Assembly: GCA_937900125.1 (NCBI GenBank)
Contig: CALCEK010000276.1
Location: forward strand, 1 to 45,317
From: an uncultured Treponema sp.
GTDB lineage: Bacteria > Spirochaetota > Spirochaetia > Treponematales > Treponemataceae
Direction of reading: 5' to 3'
DNA length: 45,317 nt
A program made the translations under genes and the position numbers. This document shows, one piece after another, positions 34,410 through 42,914 of this stretch. Each line of letters begins with the position of its first letter. Position 1 is the first letter of the stretch. The notes beneath the pieces were generated by a model. That model saw only the letters and a program-made list of their open reading frames with translations, was not told the origin of the DNA and ran no database searches.

Positions 34410-35321
34410 TTAAATTGTGAAAGTGAACAACACGGGAAGCACAATTTGTTTAATCAAAAACACCATGTATGCAGAAAGCAAAATCATACTCATAGGTTCA
34501 AGCAATAAAAGAACGCGCTTTTGTCTTTCTTGATTTTTTTCAAAAAGTTCAGAAACGATGGTTTTTAATGTGACAATAGAATTTCCTGTTTTGTTCAATA
34601 AGGAAAATGCGATGCTATAATTTTTACCTAAATTGCACAAAGCCGCACTCGCAGGAAGCCCTTTTTCAACTTGTGTGAGAGTTTCTACAATTTTTCTTTT
34701 AAAGAATGGATGAAAAGTCAAAACCAAAAGTGATATTTTTAAGCTCTGGTACAACGAAATGTTTTCTTTTAACAAAAAATAAATCAAAGAAAAAACATCA
34801 TAGCGGCAATCGCCAAACAAAAAAATAAATTCTAGGAAAATTAAAATTGCACTTCCTAAAAACAAAAAAATTGTTGCTTGCACAATCGAATTGTAAAATG
34901 AAGAAGTCGCTGTCATTCCAAAAAGATAGCTTTGTTTTAAAAGAACAAATGCACCAATCACCGAAAGAAAAACGACAATCACGGGATACATTAAAGCGGT
35001 AACAAAAACTTGAAAAACTTTTTGCCGCTCATCTTGCCGTTTTTTCAAAAAGTTAAAAATCTCTTTTAAAGATGCGCCATTTTCTGCCCCCGAAACAAAA
35101 GCAACATAAAGCTCATCAAAATAAATGTTTGTACACAATTGCAAAGATTTAGAAAACGGGAATCCTTCTTGCAAAAACAAAGCAAGTTCTTTACAAGCAT
35201 AGCGTACTTTTTTAGGGAGCGTTTTTTGTTCTGTTAAAAATGCCAAAGCCGACTTTACAGAAATTTCGTTTTGCAAAAGCTCGCAAAAACTTACGGTAAA
35301 AATATGTAGCGGTCTATTCAT
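34410..35321 (-). CDS. gspF: Type II secretion inner-membrane platform protein
   Basis: 303 residues, three-quarters of the usual 400. Two GspF/PilC domains are visible: an N-terminal cytoplasmic bundle (LLQNEISVKSALAFL to GFPFSKSLQL) with VSGAENGASLKEI, a membrane segment near 110-135, and a second bundle (LLKENISLYQSLKISLL) with the GLPASAALCNL repeat and the final helix MSMILLSAYMVFLIKQIVLPVLFTFTI. The first domain is short. It forms the membrane platform for GspE and the pseudopilus. The ATG at 35321 overlaps gspE by eight bases, with GGGGAA as binding site. A 72-base gap follows before gspG. Confidence 0.9.
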   Translation of the reverse strand: MNRPLHIFTVSFCELLQNEISVKSALAFLTEQKTLPKKVRYACKELALFLQEGFPFSKSLQLCTNIYFDELYVAFVSGAENGASLKEIFNFLKKRQDERQKVFQVFVTALMYPVIVVFLSVIGAFVLLKQSYLFGMTATSSFYNSIVQATIFLFLGSAILIFLEFIFLFGDCRYDVFSLIYFLLKENISLYQSLKISLLVLTFHPFFKRKIVETLTQVEKGLPASAALCNLGKNYSIAFSLLNKTGNSIVTLKTIVSELFEKNQERQKRVLLLLEPMSMILLSAYMVFLIKQIVLPVLFTFTI

Positions 35322-36504
35322 TTTGTTCCCCAAAAATTTTTATTTGCGCGGACAATTTTCCATTTTGTAAACGCTGAAAAATGCAAGCTTTTAAAACACA
35401 ATCTAATGCTGATTTTTCAACGCCTAATTTTTCTAAGCGAAGAGGTGTTTGTTCAATGCTCCCAGAATGTAAAGTTGCAAACACCAAATGCCCTGTAAGA
35501 GATGCCTGCAAGGCGATAAGTGCTGTTTCTTTATCCCGAATTTCTCCAATGAGAATCACATCTGGGTCATGGCGAAGTGCGTGTCGCAAAATTTCAGCAA
35601 AATCCATTCCGCAATTTGCCTGAATCTTAACTTGGGTAATTCCAGGAATCACATATTCGGGCGGGTCTTCTAAACTGATAATTTTCTTTTCTTGCGAATA
35701 AAAATTTTTAACTTCTACAAGCATCGCTGCCGCTGTACTAGATTTTCCGCTCCCCGTAGCACCGCAAATCAGCACAAGACCTGCTTCTAGGCGGCAAAGT
35801 TTGCAAAGCTTTATTTTTTGTTCATCAGAAAAACCAAGTGCAGAAAAAGAAAGTGGAAGTTTTTCAACATCTAACAAACGCAAAACTAGGGCTTCTGTTT
35901 CTTGAACATTATTTTCGTTCACCTGTGGCAAAAGAGAAACTCTCACAAAAACATTTTTGCCATTCTTTTTTGTAAACACAAATTGCCCATCTTGCGCTCG
36001 TCGCGATTCGACAATATTTATGTCTGCTAACAATTTTATTCTTTGAACGAGTGCCTGTTTTGTTTTTTCCGAAAGTTCCGTAACTTGTAAAAGGCTTCCC
36101 ATAACTCGAATGCGTACCCCAGAATTGTCAATGTGAATATCGCTCGCATTTTCTCCCAAAGCATAAGAAATTATGCTATCCAAAAGCGATGCAATTTCAT
36201 TTTCAGTTTTGTCATTTTCTATAGAAGTTTTATCTTGCCCTTTAGAATCTGTAGTGCGCTCATCTTTTGAATCATACAAAAGCGCGATTTTTCTATCAAA
36301 AGAATCTTTTGCTAACGGCACAAAATCAGCCTTTACATTTTTGTCCGAAAAAGCGTAAGACGTTACCGCCCGCATAAGCCGCGCCTTTAACGCAACATCG
36401 TCAACATTTAAAAGTCCAAAAGTTACCAGATTTTCTTTTCGCTGCAAAACAATCACGCCGTTGTGCAAACAAAATAATGGCGAAAGGCAAAAATCGCTAC
36501 TCAT
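35314..36504 (-). CDS. gspE: Type II secretion ATPase, shortened
   Basis: 396 residues against about 500 for GspE. Present: Walker A GATGSGKSSTAA, the Asp-box region (SLEDPPEYVI), Walker B VILIGEIRDKETA and the His box LVFATLHSGS. Absent: the N-terminal MshEN/N1E domain beyond about 60 residues, and the cysteine-rich zinc domain, since the protein ends 28 residues after CVLKACIF. It hydrolyses ATP to drive pseudopilus assembly through GspF. The ATG at 36504 overlaps gspD by eight bases with AAGGAG as binding site, so translation is coupled. The deletion of the zinc domain is shared by some minimal T2SS/T4P ATPases. Confidence 0.93.
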   Translation of the reverse strand: MSSDFCLSPLFCLHNGVIVLQRKENLVTFGLLNVDDVALKARLMRAVTSYAFSDKNVKADFVPLAKDSFDRKIALLYDSKDERTTDSKGQDKTSIENDKTENEIASLLDSIISYALGENASDIHIDNSGVRIRVMGSLLQVTELSEKTKQALVQRIKLLADINIVESRRAQDGQFVFTKKNGKNVFVRVSLLPQVNENNVQETEALVLRLLDVEKLPLSFSALGFSDEQKIKLCKLCRLEAGLVLICGATGSGKSSTAAAMLVEVKNFYSQEKKIISLEDPPEYVIPGITQVKIQANCGMDFAEILRHALRHDPDVILIGEIRDKETALIALQASLTGHLVFATLHSGSIEQTPLRLEKLGVEKSALDCVLKACIFQRLQNGKLSAQIKIFGEQNE

Positions 36505-38503
36505 CAGAATCTCCTTGTACAAGTGATTTTAAAACGCTTTTGAAAATTTCTTGAACATCTAGCGTTTCGTTTTTATTTTCTGTTTGCAAAGAAAAATCTT
36601 TGTAATGCGGAACAAGGTAAATTACCAATTCCGTTTTTTCTTTGCTTTTACTCTGATTTTTAAAAAACCAACCCAAAATTGGAATCTTTGAAATAAACGG
36701 AACGCGCTTTTGGGAAAAATCTTCTTCGCTCTGAATTAGACCGCTTAAAATAACAGCTTCGCCACTTTTTCCGACAACTTCCGTTGTGATGAGTTTTTCA
36801 CTTGTTGGCGGAGGATTTCCCGTGGTGTTTGACAAATCAGTTCCTTGCCTAGAAACAGATGCCGAAACTTTGCTAGTTATCATGCCATCTCCACTTACCC
36901 AACCTGTTACGTCAATTTTTAAGCCCGAAGCGATTTCTTTTGTCACTCCCGAATACACGGGCTTTCCAGTTTCGGGGTCAACATTGTTGTCGCGATAGCG
37001 ATAAGTGTTTGTATTTTGAAAATTGATTGTTCCTCCGCTCACACCTTGCAATGTGGTGTCCGCAAACACCCTCGCCCGATTTTCATTTATCGCCGCTTGC
37101 AAAGAAGAAGCAAACTCAAGTCCGAATGCCGCAATAACATCAAGTTTAAAGTCAAGCACAGAACCTAAAAGTGCAGAAATTCCATTTCGGTCGCCAAATG
37201 AAAGTTTTTTTGCCGAAAGCGAAACATCAAAATCGTGCGCTTCACTTCCCTGATACTGCACAACTAATAAGTCATAAGAAATGCGTTTTTGCGGAACATC
37301 GAGCGTCTTTAGCGCGTCAGTCAAAATTTCAAATTGAGCGTCCGTGCCAGAAAAAAAGAAAACGTCCTCTTGCGTTGTACAAATAAAATCTTGCGCATTT
37401 AACGCGGAGGGCAAGTGCAAAAGCAAATCTTGTGTTTTGATAAATTTTAATTTTACCGTGCGCATTTTTTTCTGAACGTCAAATTCCAAAATTGCACTTT
37501 CTAATTGCGCTTGCACATCTTCGCGGGCGAAACACAAAAAACTGTTTCCATCAGCAAAAACAAAATCGAGTTTGCCAAAAGTTTTTTCTAAGACGCCAGC
37601 GAGTTCTTGCGCTTCACAAAATTTCGCAGTGTATTTTTTCCAGACTTTTCCTGATTCTTTTAAATTGGTTTTTGGATTTGAACGTGGAACAATACAAACG
37701 GTTTGGTCAAGCATAATGTATTCTGTTTCCGAAGCTTTGCATAAAATATCCAAACTTTCTTTAAAGTTTTTTCTGTTAAACACCATGCGCCGAATTTTAG
37801 TTGAATTGTCTTGCGTAAACAAAAATTCTTTTTCCGCCAAAACGCAAAGTTTTTCAATTGCGTCTAAAGCATTTGCATTTTCTATGTCAAGTGAATATTC
37901 GTCCGCCTCCCCTAAACGCAAAACAGAAATTTTGTCCGCGCTAGAAAATGCAAATTCGCCTTGATTAAATTGCGCTACATTCCGCTTTATATGGATAAAA
38001 TCAGAATCCGCAGAACATTCAAAATCATTTCCTAATTGGCGTAGCAACGAAAAAACAAAATCTTTTGCGTTTTGTCCGCTTGTATGCAAAGAAATAAAAT
38101 TCTCAGGAAGAGAATCAAAAGTGATTTCTGTTTTAAAAAACGAACTTATTTTTTCAACCAAAACGCTCGGCTTAACATCGCTTGCGTCTAAAAAGAAAGA
38201 CATATCTTCTTTTAAAAAACGCACTCGGCTTACGCGCCAAACATCGCTCGACTTATCAAGATACAATCGTTCCGAAATTAAAAAACTTTCAAAAGCTTCT
38301 TCAAAATTATTTCCTGTAAACTGAAAATTTGCTTTTCCGTAAACGGTGTCATCGCCGGCGATTGGAATTCCAGAATAAAGACTTGCCATATAAAGAATTT
38401 CGCGAATGTCTGTTTGGGAAAATTCAAAGCCGTCTAACTTTTGCGCTGTTGTTAGGAACAAAAAACCAAAAAGGGTAAACATAAAGATAATCACTTTTTT
38501 CAT
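36497..38503 (-). CDS. gspD: Type II secretion secretin
   Basis: 668 residues, first gene of the run. Signal peptide MKKVIIFMFTLFGFLFLTTAQ. N-domains (TDIREILYMASLYSGIPIAGDD is the N0 start) are followed by N1/N2/N3 repeats. The C-terminal beta-barrel has VVGKSGEAVILSGLIQSEED, then KIPILGWFF and TELVIYLVPH, the secretin signature. It forms the outer-membrane channel through which folded proteins leave. I start it at ATG 38503; a TTG 39 bases before is in frame but not preceded by a binding site. No S-domain or pilotin is recognised. Downstream genes overlap all the way to 29880. Confidence 0.94.
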   Translation of the reverse strand: MKKVIIFMFTLFGFLFLTTAQKLDGFEFSQTDIREILYMASLYSGIPIAGDDTVYGKANFQFTGNNFEEAFESFLISERLYLDKSSDVWRVSRVRFLKEDMSFFLDASDVKPSVLVEKISSFFKTEITFDSLPENFISLHTSGQNAKDFVFSLLRQLGNDFECSADSDFIHIKRNVAQFNQGEFAFSSADKISVLRLGEADEYSLDIENANALDAIEKLCVLAEKEFLFTQDNSTKIRRMVFNRKNFKESLDILCKASETEYIMLDQTVCIVPRSNPKTNLKESGKVWKKYTAKFCEAQELAGVLEKTFGKLDFVFADGNSFLCFAREDVQAQLESAILEFDVQKKMRTVKLKFIKTQDLLLHLPSALNAQDFICTTQEDVFFFSGTDAQFEILTDALKTLDVPQKRISYDLLVVQYQGSEAHDFDVSLSAKKLSFGDRNGISALLGSVLDFKLDVIAAFGLEFASSLQAAINENRARVFADTTLQGVSGGTINFQNTNTYRYRDNNVDPETGKPVYSGVTKEIASGLKIDVTGWVSGDGMITSKVSASVSRQGTDLSNTTGNPPPTSEKLITTEVVGKSGEAVILSGLIQSEEDFSQKRVPFISKIPILGWFFKNQSKSKEKTELVIYLVPHYKDFSLQTENKNETLDVQEIFKSVLKSLVQGDSDE

Positions 38504-38584
38504 ACAACCATATATTCCGCGCAATAAATCTTTTTTTACCAAAAAAAATGAGAATCCAATCTAAAAAAAACTTGGACAAGTCTA

Positions 38585-38613
38585 TAGACTGTCTGCAACT
38601 TTTGTTTTACAAT
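38585..38613 (+). promoter_or_regulatory. Promoter of hisC, with no room for a leader
   Basis: TAGACT (38585-38590), 17 bases, TACAAT (38608-38613), with the ATG at 38619, five bases after the -10 box. The -35 box is the right arm of the palindrome AGTCTATAGACT (38579-38590), a possible operator. No Shine-Dalgarno sequence is present. Confidence 0.55.
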
Positions 38614-38618
38614 AAATT

Positions 38619-39758
38619 ATGTTTTCTTCACGTATAAAAAATTTGCATCCTTACATTCCAGGCGAACAGCCGACTGACCGCGAATATATAAAACTTAACG
38701 CAAATGAAAATCCGTTTTTGCCGCACCCAAAAGTTCTTGAGGCAATTTGTCAAGCGACAAAAAATCCCGCGTTGCTTTCTCGATACCCTGACCCAGACGC
38801 AAATGAGCTAAGAAGTGCAATTGCGAATTTTTTGAACAAAACTGGCGGCGTACTTTGCACAACGCAAAATGAGAACGGGAAAATTTTTCCGCAAAACGAT
38901 TTGGGTTTTACGATTACGCCCGAAATGATTTTTTGCGGAAACGGAAGCGATGAAGTTTTGTCCTTTGTGTTTTACACTTTTTTTGATTCTAGCGTTCCTT
39001 TAGTTCTTCCAGAATTTACCTACAGTTTTTATCCAGTTTATTGCGGCTATTACGGAATTTCGCAAAACAAAATTCCTTTAAAAAATGACTGGACGCTCGA
39101 CACGGAAAAAATTGTTGCCGAAGCAAAAAAAACAAAAAGCCCGATTGTCTTTGCAAATCCAAATGCGCCTACTGGAAAAGCTCTTTCAAATTTGCAAATA
39201 AAAGCAATTTTGGAACAGCTCGATAAAAATCAAGTTTTGGTTGTTGACGAAGCTTATGCGGATTTTGCAGATGAATCTTGCATTTGTCTTTTAAAGGATT
39301 TTGAAAATTTGATTGTGGTTCGTACTTTTAGCAAAAGTCTTTCGTTTGCGGGAATGCGATTGGGTTTTGTTGTGGCGAATCCCAAATTGATTGATTCACT
39401 TTTTACCGCAAAAAATTCGTTTAATCATTTTCCAGTTGATTCTATTACGCAAAAAGCGGGAATTGCTTCTACCGAACAAATTGACTATTATGCGCAAAAT
39501 GCAAAATTGATTGTTCAAGAGCGCGAGCGGCTCTTTGACTTTTTAACGCAAAACTCGTGGTCGCCAATAAAAAGCAAAACAAATTTTGTGTTTACAAAAA
39601 AAGATGGTCGTGGCGGAAGAGAAATTTATGAGGCGGTAAAAAAAGAAGGCATTTTGATTCGGCATTTTAACACAAGCGGAATTGAAGATTTTGTTCGCAT
39701 TTCGATTGGAACAAAAAATCAGCAAGACCAACTTTTGCGCATTTTAAAACAACTTTGA
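38619..39758 (+). CDS. hisC: Histidinol-phosphate aminotransferase
   Basis: 379 residues, PLP fold type I. KLNANENPFLPHP, GNGSDEVL, FANPNAPTGKAL, VDEAYADF and FSKSLSFAGMRLGF (with the Schiff-base lysine) mark the HisC group. The C-terminal VRISIGT binds the substrate phosphate. The enzyme transfers the amino group in the seventh step of histidine synthesis. It is a solitary his gene here, and related aminotransferases of this group can also act on phenylpyruvate or tyrosine. The start at 38619 is right next to the predicted transcription start. Confidence 0.93.
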   Translation: MFSSRIKNLHPYIPGEQPTDREYIKLNANENPFLPHPKVLEAICQATKNPALLSRYPDPDANELRSAIANFLNKTGGVLCTTQNENGKIFPQNDLGFTITPEMIFCGNGSDEVLSFVFYTFFDSSVPLVLPEFTYSFYPVYCGYYGISQNKIPLKNDWTLDTEKIVAEAKKTKSPIVFANPNAPTGKALSNLQIKAILEQLDKNQVLVVDEAYADFADESCICLLKDFENLIVVRTFSKSLSFAGMRLGFVVANPKLIDSLFTAKNSFNHFPVDSITQKAGIASTEQIDYYAQNAKLIVQERERLFDFLTQNSWSPIKSKTNFVFTKKDGRGGREIYEAVKKEGILIRHFNTSGIEDFVRISIGTKNQQDQLLRILKQL

Positions 39759-39776
39759 AAATCTATGGGGGAAAAT

Positions 39777-40451
39777 ATGAAATTTTTAGTTCTAAGCGAT
39801 TTACACGGCGCAATTGAAAATTTGGATAAATTAGACAGTCAATTTTCAAAAGCCGATGCTGTATTGTTTGCGGGAGATTTTGCAAAATTCGGCGAAGAAG
39901 AAACGGGGCTTCCTTCATTAAAAGCTTTGTGCAAAAAACACGATGTAATTTACGCTGTAATTGGAAATTGCGACAATCCAGATTTTCTTTCGGCACTTGA
40001 AGAGCAAGACATAAGCGTACAAAATACGCTCACAAATTACGAGGGGCTTTCTTTTGCGGGAAGCGGGGGCGGTTCAAAGTTTACAGGCACTACTCCAAAT
40101 GAAAGAACTGATGAGGAACTTGCTTCTGACTTAAAAATTATCTCGGAAAGTGATGCTCAAAATTGGGACAATCTTGTTGTAATAATGCACAATCCTCCGT
40201 TAAACACCGCATGCGACCGTGTAGAAAGTGGTGCACACGTAGGAAGTGCCGCGCTTCGCTCATTTATAGAAAAATACAAACCGCTTGCCGTAATTTGCGG
40301 ACACATTCACGAAAGTGCTGCAATCGACACAATAGAAAACACCACGATTATAAATCCAGGCGCACTTTTAGAAGGAAAATACGCTTGGCTCACAATAAGC
40401 AAAACCGCCGAATCCTACCGCGTAGAAAGTGCAACTTTAGAACACATTTAA
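39777..40451 (+). CDS. YfcE-type metallophosphoesterase
   Basis: 224 residues, calcineurin-like fold. The metal sites are in order: LSDLHG, FAGDF, GNCD, MHNPP and GHIHES, complete. The short length is that of YfcE/MJ0936 phosphodiesterases, which cut phosphodiester bonds of small molecules or cyclic nucleotides with manganese. The start at 39777 (ATGAAATTTTTAG) is preceded by GGGGGAAAA; an in-frame ATG at 39765 is further from any binding site. It starts 18 bases after hisC and is probably cotranscribed. Confidence 0.9.
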   Translation: MKFLVLSDLHGAIENLDKLDSQFSKADAVLFAGDFAKFGEEETGLPSLKALCKKHDVIYAVIGNCDNPDFLSALEEQDISVQNTLTNYEGLSFAGSGGGSKFTGTTPNERTDEELASDLKIISESDAQNWDNLVVIMHNPPLNTACDRVESGAHVGSAALRSFIEKYKPLAVICGHIHESAAIDTIENTTIINPGALLEGKYAWLTISKTAESYRVESATLEHI

Positions 40452-40468
40452 AAAGTGTTACAAAATCT

Positions 40469-41575
40469 TTAGCGCGAAGTGCAAAATCTAAAGCCAAAAT
40501 AATTGTACGCTTCGTTTGGGTCAAATGAATAGCGGTCTCCTGCGCACAAAAAAATTGTATACGGAGACCAACTACCTCCGCGCATAACCCGTTCTGCACC
40601 GTACTTTGGACCTGTGTAAAGCGTATTTTTTTCGCTTTCTTTGTATTCCCCATGCCAATCCCAGCACCATTCCAAAACATTTCCGCTCATATCAAAAAGA
40701 TTCGCGCCATTTGCGTTTCCGCTTGCGGGTTCAGGAGAATCACCTGCAAGAATCGGGTCAAGCCCTGCCGTTCCAACCGTGTGCGTTCCATTTGCATTGT
40801 CGGAAGACCAAGAAATAGAATCAGGGGAAACACCTTGGTCGCTTTTTCCTTTAGAATCAATTTGACCGCTCAAAAGGTCGCCCCGCTGAAATCCGCTTGT
40901 TGTTTTTCTCGCCGCATATTCCCACTCCGCCTCAGTTGGCAAGCGATACCCATTTGCTTCCCACCGACATTCCGCAAGGTCGCAAGCCGCCGTGTCGCCC
41001 GAATCGCGAAGCACCATTCCGTCAAAAACGTAACACGGAGTGCGTCCTTCCATTTCGCTCAACGCATTGCACCAAACAATCACATCGTACCAATTTACCA
41101 TTGTAACGGGCTGGTAAGATTTGCTTGTTGGCGCACGCCCCCGCATTCCGCCTGAACCTTCTTGACCTGGATTTTCAAAGTAATAACCATTTTTTTGCGC
41201 CCAAACACGAACCTCGTACCAAAGCCTATAGGTCGTTTCGTAGCGATTTATTGAAAAAGTCTTAAGATAACGGCGCACTGAAAAAGCCTGAGAGTTTTGC
41301 CCCATAAGATATTCGGAAAATCCTGTTGAAGAAGCAACGAAACGTTCTAAACGAATATCTTCAAATTTAAAAACATGATTTTCTTTTTTTTCTGGGGATT
41401 CTGATTTTTCCTCATCAGATTTAGATTTTTCGGAATCGCTTTTTGTGCCGTCGCGGTAGCTAGGACCTTTCCGCTGATATGCCGAACCTGCCTGCGTTGA
41501 AGTATCAGAATTTTGAGAAAACAAAACAGGGCTTAGTAATACAAACATTCCAAATAATGCACACAACCGTTTCAT
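40469..41575 (-). CDS. SUMF1/formylglycine-generating-enzyme-like exported protein
   Basis: 368 residues with a signal peptide (MKRLCALFGMFVLLSPVLFSQ). A charged linker (residues 30-72, rich in S, K and E) precedes the FGE-sulfatase domain: NRYETTYRLWYEVRVWAQ, PVTMVNWYDVIVWCNAL, YRLPTEAEWEYAAR, MSGNVLEWCWDW, RVMRGGSW and NYFGFRFC. Treponemes hold many proteins of this family, and few have the copper-binding cysteine pair of true FGE; here I do not see it. It acts in the periplasm or on the surface. The ATG overlaps the TGA of the corA-like gene by four bases (ATGA), with GGAGGAAAG as binding site. Confidence 0.88.
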   Translation of the reverse strand: MKRLCALFGMFVLLSPVLFSQNSDTSTQAGSAYQRKGPSYRDGTKSDSEKSKSDEEKSESPEKKENHVFKFEDIRLERFVASSTGFSEYLMGQNSQAFSVRRYLKTFSINRYETTYRLWYEVRVWAQKNGYYFENPGQEGSGGMRGRAPTSKSYQPVTMVNWYDVIVWCNALSEMEGRTPCYVFDGMVLRDSGDTAACDLAECRWEANGYRLPTEAEWEYAARKTTSGFQRGDLLSGQIDSKGKSDQGVSPDSISWSSDNANGTHTVGTAGLDPILAGDSPEPASGNANGANLFDMSGNVLEWCWDWHGEYKESEKNTLYTGPKYGAERVMRGGSWSPYTIFLCAGDRYSFDPNEAYNYFGFRFCTSR

Positions 41576-42627
41576 CGGCTTTCCTCCGCAAGTTTTTCCA
41601 TACGTTTTAATGACCGCTTTTGCCGCAAAGCCGCACGCCTTTGCTTTAAAGAAACCTTTTTTCGCGCTTCTGGTAACGAAGTAAGCCGTCTGCGCATAAA
41701 ATAAAAATACGCCATAATCGATGTTAAAATGCACAAGCCCAAAACGGCAACCGCACCCACCCACTTAGATGCCGCCCAAGGAAGTGGAACATTTATTCCA
41801 AAATAACTTGTTACAATAGAAGGCATCATTAGCACAAGATTCCAACCCGTCATAGTTTTCATAACAATATTCAAATTGTTTGACAAAACTGAAGCAAATG
41901 CGTTGTTCATTCCTTCCATAATATTGTTGTAAGTATCTGCCATATCCATAGCTTGCCGATTATCAATTTCAACGTCGTCTAGCCAATCTTGGTCTTCTTC
42001 GTCCAATTTTAAAATTCGAGTTTTGCGCAATTTTTCTAGCAGCATCTGATTACTTTTAAGTGAAGTTGTAAAATATACAAGCGATTTTTGTATATTCAAA
42101 AGTTGAATCAACTCATGATTTTGAACAGAAAGTAGCATTTCATTTTGAATCGATGTAGAACGCCGATTTAACTCTTTTAGGTAACGCAAAAATGTGGTGT
42201 CCGCCCTAGAAAAAAATCGTATTGCAAACGCAGGAAAATCATTTAAAGAAAGTTCCTTGATTCTGTTTGCCGCAAAATCCTTTAAAACTTCACAATCCGT
42301 CCAACAAATTGTAATAAAAAACGAGCCTGACAAAATAATTCCAAGCGGTGTACAAAAATAACTAATGTCATCGCCAGGGGAAAAAACGGGAAGTCGCAAA
42401 ATCATCATGGTGTAACCATAATCATCGTTGCGTTCAATTCGCGAAAGTTCGTCCGAGTCCAAAATGTCAAGCATATTTTCTGGGTCAATATTGAATTTGT
42501 CTTGCAATTCAACAATTTCATCGCGCGTAACCGAGCGAGCATCAACCCAAGTATTCTTTGACGAATTAAGTTTATTTTCAGGAATTTCGACTAATTTTCC
42601 ATCTTCTTGCTGCCAGTATGTAATCAT
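41572..42627 (-). CDS. CorA-family divalent-cation transporter
   Basis: 351 residues. Cytoplasmic alpha/beta N-terminal domain (DEIVELQDKFNIDPENMLDIL, SRIERND), a helical stalk (LLNIQKSLVYFTTSLKSNQMLLEKL, then AMDMADTYNNIMEGM), and two C-terminal helices (NIVMKTMTGWNLVLMMPSIV and VGAVAVLGLCILTSIMAYFYF). The loop that normally carries GMN reads YFGIN, so the pore-lining motif is GIN. It transports Mg2+, or another divalent ion given the changed motif. I start it at ATG 42627. The basic tail RRAALRQKRSLKRMEK follows the last helix. Confidence 0.88.
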   Translation of the reverse strand: MITYWQQEDGKLVEIPENKLNSSKNTWVDARSVTRDEIVELQDKFNIDPENMLDILDSDELSRIERNDDYGYTMMILRLPVFSPGDDISYFCTPLGIILSGSFFITICWTDCEVLKDFAANRIKELSLNDFPAFAIRFFSRADTTFLRYLKELNRRSTSIQNEMLLSVQNHELIQLLNIQKSLVYFTTSLKSNQMLLEKLRKTRILKLDEEDQDWLDDVEIDNRQAMDMADTYNNIMEGMNNAFASVLSNNLNIVMKTMTGWNLVLMMPSIVTSYFGINVPLPWAASKWVGAVAVLGLCILTSIMAYFYFMRRRLTSLPEARKKVSLKQRRAALRQKRSLKRMEKLAEESR

Positions 42628-42850
42628 AATTTTTCTCACAAAATTTTTGTTTTTTAACAAAACTTTTGCCCGCAGCACATTTTATGCAAATGCAAACCAA
42701 AACTTGCAATTTTTAGGAATTTCCAAAACTCTATTTGTAGAAATCTTTGCTGAAGGCGAAAATTTTTTGTTTTTTAAAGCCCGCGAACTCGAGCTACCGC
42801 CACTATCCATTTTCGCCTCCAAGTGTATTTCTAATTTTTTTTAGTGTAAC

Positions 42851-42897
42851 AAAAAAGCCTCTTTTGTGCAAGCAAAAGCCGCACTCGCCACAAAAGA
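42851..42897 (-). terminator. Rho-independent terminator for the InlB-repeat gene
   Basis: On the minus strand TCTTTTGTG (42897-42889) pairs with CACAAAAGA (42868-42860) over nine bases, followed by GGC and six T (42856-42851). It begins 18 bases after the stop at 42915. Confidence 0.7.
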
Positions 42898-42914
42898 TTT
42901 GGCAAAGGGCTAAT

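Noticed and set aside
40440..40465. Small hairpin AACAC/GTGTT after the phosphodiesterase gene
   Set aside because: Arms of five bases overlapping the stop with a short T run are too weak to call a terminator.
42428..42844. + strand frame over the corA start and the following gap
   Set aside because: It overlaps the corA-like gene in antisense, and the gap contains a terminator and nothing else convincing.
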